Below are positions 62,724-64,000 of a stretch of DNA of 64,000 bases, one piece after another (position 1 is the stretch's first letter; every line of letters begins with the position of its first letter). The stretch spans positions 186,001 to 250,000 of the forward strand of contig CAQDYY010000001.1 of the NCBI GenBank assembly GCA_948777935.1, read 5' to 3'. The DNA comes from an uncultured Clostridia bacterium (GTDB lineage: Bacteria > Bacillota > Clostridia > TANB77 > CAG-508). The notes under the pieces were generated by a model that saw only the letters and a program-made list of their open reading frames with translations, had not been told where the DNA came from and did no database searches. Both the position numbers and the translations under genes were made by a program.

Positions 62724-63654
62724 CTATAGCGAATTCAACTCTTCACTCAAATTTTTATATTTTAAATAGAAAATATTAACATCATTTTTATCTACAGTAG
62801 TTTGTAAGTCTTTTAATAAAATATATGCTTTATTTAAGTTATATGTTTTTTGATTTTGTATATTATTCATCATAGATACCATAGCTTCTTCAGAAGCTTG
62901 TAAATAATTTTTTACTTCATTTGGGTTATTTTGTCCAATTATTGAATATGCATTAAACAAATTAGATTTTACTTTATATAAGTTTGTTTGCATTTGGTCA
63001 TCTGAAAAATCCTCAAAATAAGCTGGTATATATGAATATAATTTTGCAAGTAAAATTAGTGATTGTTCCTTGTTCTTATCTTTTATTGCTTTTGCAGCAT
63101 TATCTAAATCTACATTAAAGCTTAAAATTTTCTGATTATTAATATTTTGCTTATATAAATCAAGTGTTACAATAGACCAGTTCGAATAGATTTGTTCTAT
63201 ATCATAAATTAAATCTTCCCAATTTGGTTCAGTATTTCCTACTAAAATACTATTTTCTATCATTTGATATTGATAATTATTTTTTTTAGAATCACTAGAA
63301 GAACCACTGCTTTCTTCACTAGAAGAATTTCTAGAACTAGATGAACCGCTCACTACTAGAAGATTCTCCTCCTTGTTCTTCTCCACTACTTTCCTTTTGT
63401 TTACCTTCTTTAGCTCCTCCTTCACTTCCTTGTGAATCATTTTCTATTTTCTCTGCAACAACTTTGTAATTTTCAAATGTTAACCCATTTGCTTTATTTA
63501 ACATAGTAGAAATAGTAGAATCGAAATATTTCATTTCACTAGAAAGTTTAGATACCAATAATTCATCTTGGGATTTATTACTACATCCAGAAAGTAGTAA
63601 TATACTGCTAATAATAAGCAAATAGAATATATATTTTTTTATTCTTTTTATCAT
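62724..63654 (-). CDS. Lipoprotein with Ser/Gly/Glu linker, read through a +1 shift at CGG
   Basis: 309 aa from ATG at 63654. Lipobox LLLSGCSNK (Cys about 22), a short helical region, then a low-complexity linker. Codons 1-102 end GGESSSSE; next is CGG (63348-63346), with a stop two codons later in zero frame. Skipping the C at 63348 gives EGSSSSRNSSSEESSGSSS, continuing the same linker, then a 170-aa helical domain (NSILVGNTEPNWEDLIYDIE...). The linker's uninterrupted composition across the join is strong support. Function unknown; chromosomal. Confidence 0.8.
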
Positions 63655-63763
63655 AAAATCACCTATATTTAGTATTCCATAAAATTTACCTTTTATTCTT
63701 TTGCATATATAAAACAAGAAAAACAAATACTAATATTAAAATTTTAATAAGGAGATTTTTTAT

Positions 63764-64000
63764 ATGCATACTATTGTAAATTTGTATAGTCCTAAAAAAG
63801 GTGAAATATCGAGATTTCTAAATAGTTATTATAATAAAGAAGTTAATATAGAAAATGATTTAAAATGGGAGAATACATATGAAAATCCCATTGAAATTGC
63901 AGATATTATTGGTTCTTTAATTGATAATAATGATAAGTATAATATAAATATGTGGATTAGCTTAGATACAGATACTTTTGTAAATGTTACACAATATAAT
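63764..64000 (+). CDS. Partial gene of unknown function (79+ aa)
   Basis: ATG at 63764 after AAGGAGATTTTTTAT. MHTIVNLYSPKKGEISRFLN, then acidic; runs off the right edge. Not recognised. Confidence 0.6.
   Translation, partial: MHTIVNLYSPKKGEISRFLNSYYNKEVNIENDLKWENTYENPIEIADIIGSLIDNNDKYNINMWISLDTDTFVNVTQYN

Noticed and set aside
16710..63654. All split genes as pseudogenes or homopolymer sequencing errors
   Set aside because: Every break coincides with an in-phase CGG, is always +1, and always restores Gly; homopolymers are not involved and the rest of each gene is intact.
16710..63654. CGG reassigned to another amino acid
   Set aside because: Reading CGG as any single amino acid leaves the downstream frame wrong in all ten cases; only skipping one base works.
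1..64000. tRNA genes and CRISPR-Cas loci
   Set aside because: None seen on either strand by eye; a covariance search would be needed to exclude a tRNA.

Overview
The window is very AT-rich DNA from a low-GC Bacillota, most likely a spore-forming clostridial (gut-type) bacterium. The evidence is a dipicolinate synthase B gene, a SpoVG homologue, class A RNase P RNA, class B sortase, strong GGAGG ribosome-binding sites and an almost complete avoidance of GC-rich codons.

Layout. From the left edge to about 48.9 kb almost everything is on the minus strand and forms a conjugative element (ICE or large plasmid). Reading with transcription (right to left) it has: parA-parB and a replication-initiator-like gene (46.3-48.9 kb); a Gram-positive type IV secretion module with VirB2-like subunits, PrgI, VirB4, VirB6-like protein, M23 peptidoglycan hydrolase and class B sortase (39.2-46.3 kb); surface proteins including a 1565-aa thioester/Cna-B adhesin (33.2-39.1 kb); SpoVG, a RusA-like protein, a replication-relaxation protein and the VirD4/TraG coupling ATPase (29.3-33.2 kb); a cargo block with a radical SAM gene and a thirteen-member nucleotide/small-molecule operon (16.7-28 kb); two paralogous double ribbon-helix-helix regulators around a plus-strand gene (14.9-16.5 kb); a candidate structured RNA (14.5-14.75 kb); and a phage-like recombination/replication operon (ERF annealing protein, SMC-like ATPase, a bS6-like protein, SSB, CHC2 primase, a degenerate methyltransferase) ending in a PcfK/AcrIIA9-like anti-CRISPR candidate (0-14.4 kb). 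No relaxase is visible.

From 48.9 to 52.7 kb lies an accessory stretch with three copies of a roughly 70-bp hairpin repeat, a DUF4143-type ATPase and a complete type III toxin-antitoxin locus (ToxI RNA repeats, terminator, ToxN). From 52.7 kb on the content looks chromosomal: an MBOAT/DHHW polysaccharide O-acetylation pair, a DUF4358 protein, a Xer-type recombinase, a LysM protein, dpaB/spoVFB, an EamA transporter, guaA, rnpB and a lipoprotein.

The main discovery is about decoding. Eight genes, on the element and on the chromosome (coupling protein, VirB6, M23 hydrolase, RusA-like, Cys-tailed surface protein, Nudix, DpaB, lipoprotein), are each split into two or three frames. In all ten breaks the zero frame holds a CGG codon, and skipping the single C (reading CGGN as glycine GGN) restores the conserved protein. 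An eleventh probable case is the replication-relaxation gene. Across the other AT-rich genes I found no CGG used as an ordinary codon, while about thirty out-of-phase CGG triplets cause no break. Only two genes of unusual composition (radical SAM and a 101-aa protein) read through CGG. This points to an unassigned CGG codon with obligatory +1 frameshifting in this lineage.
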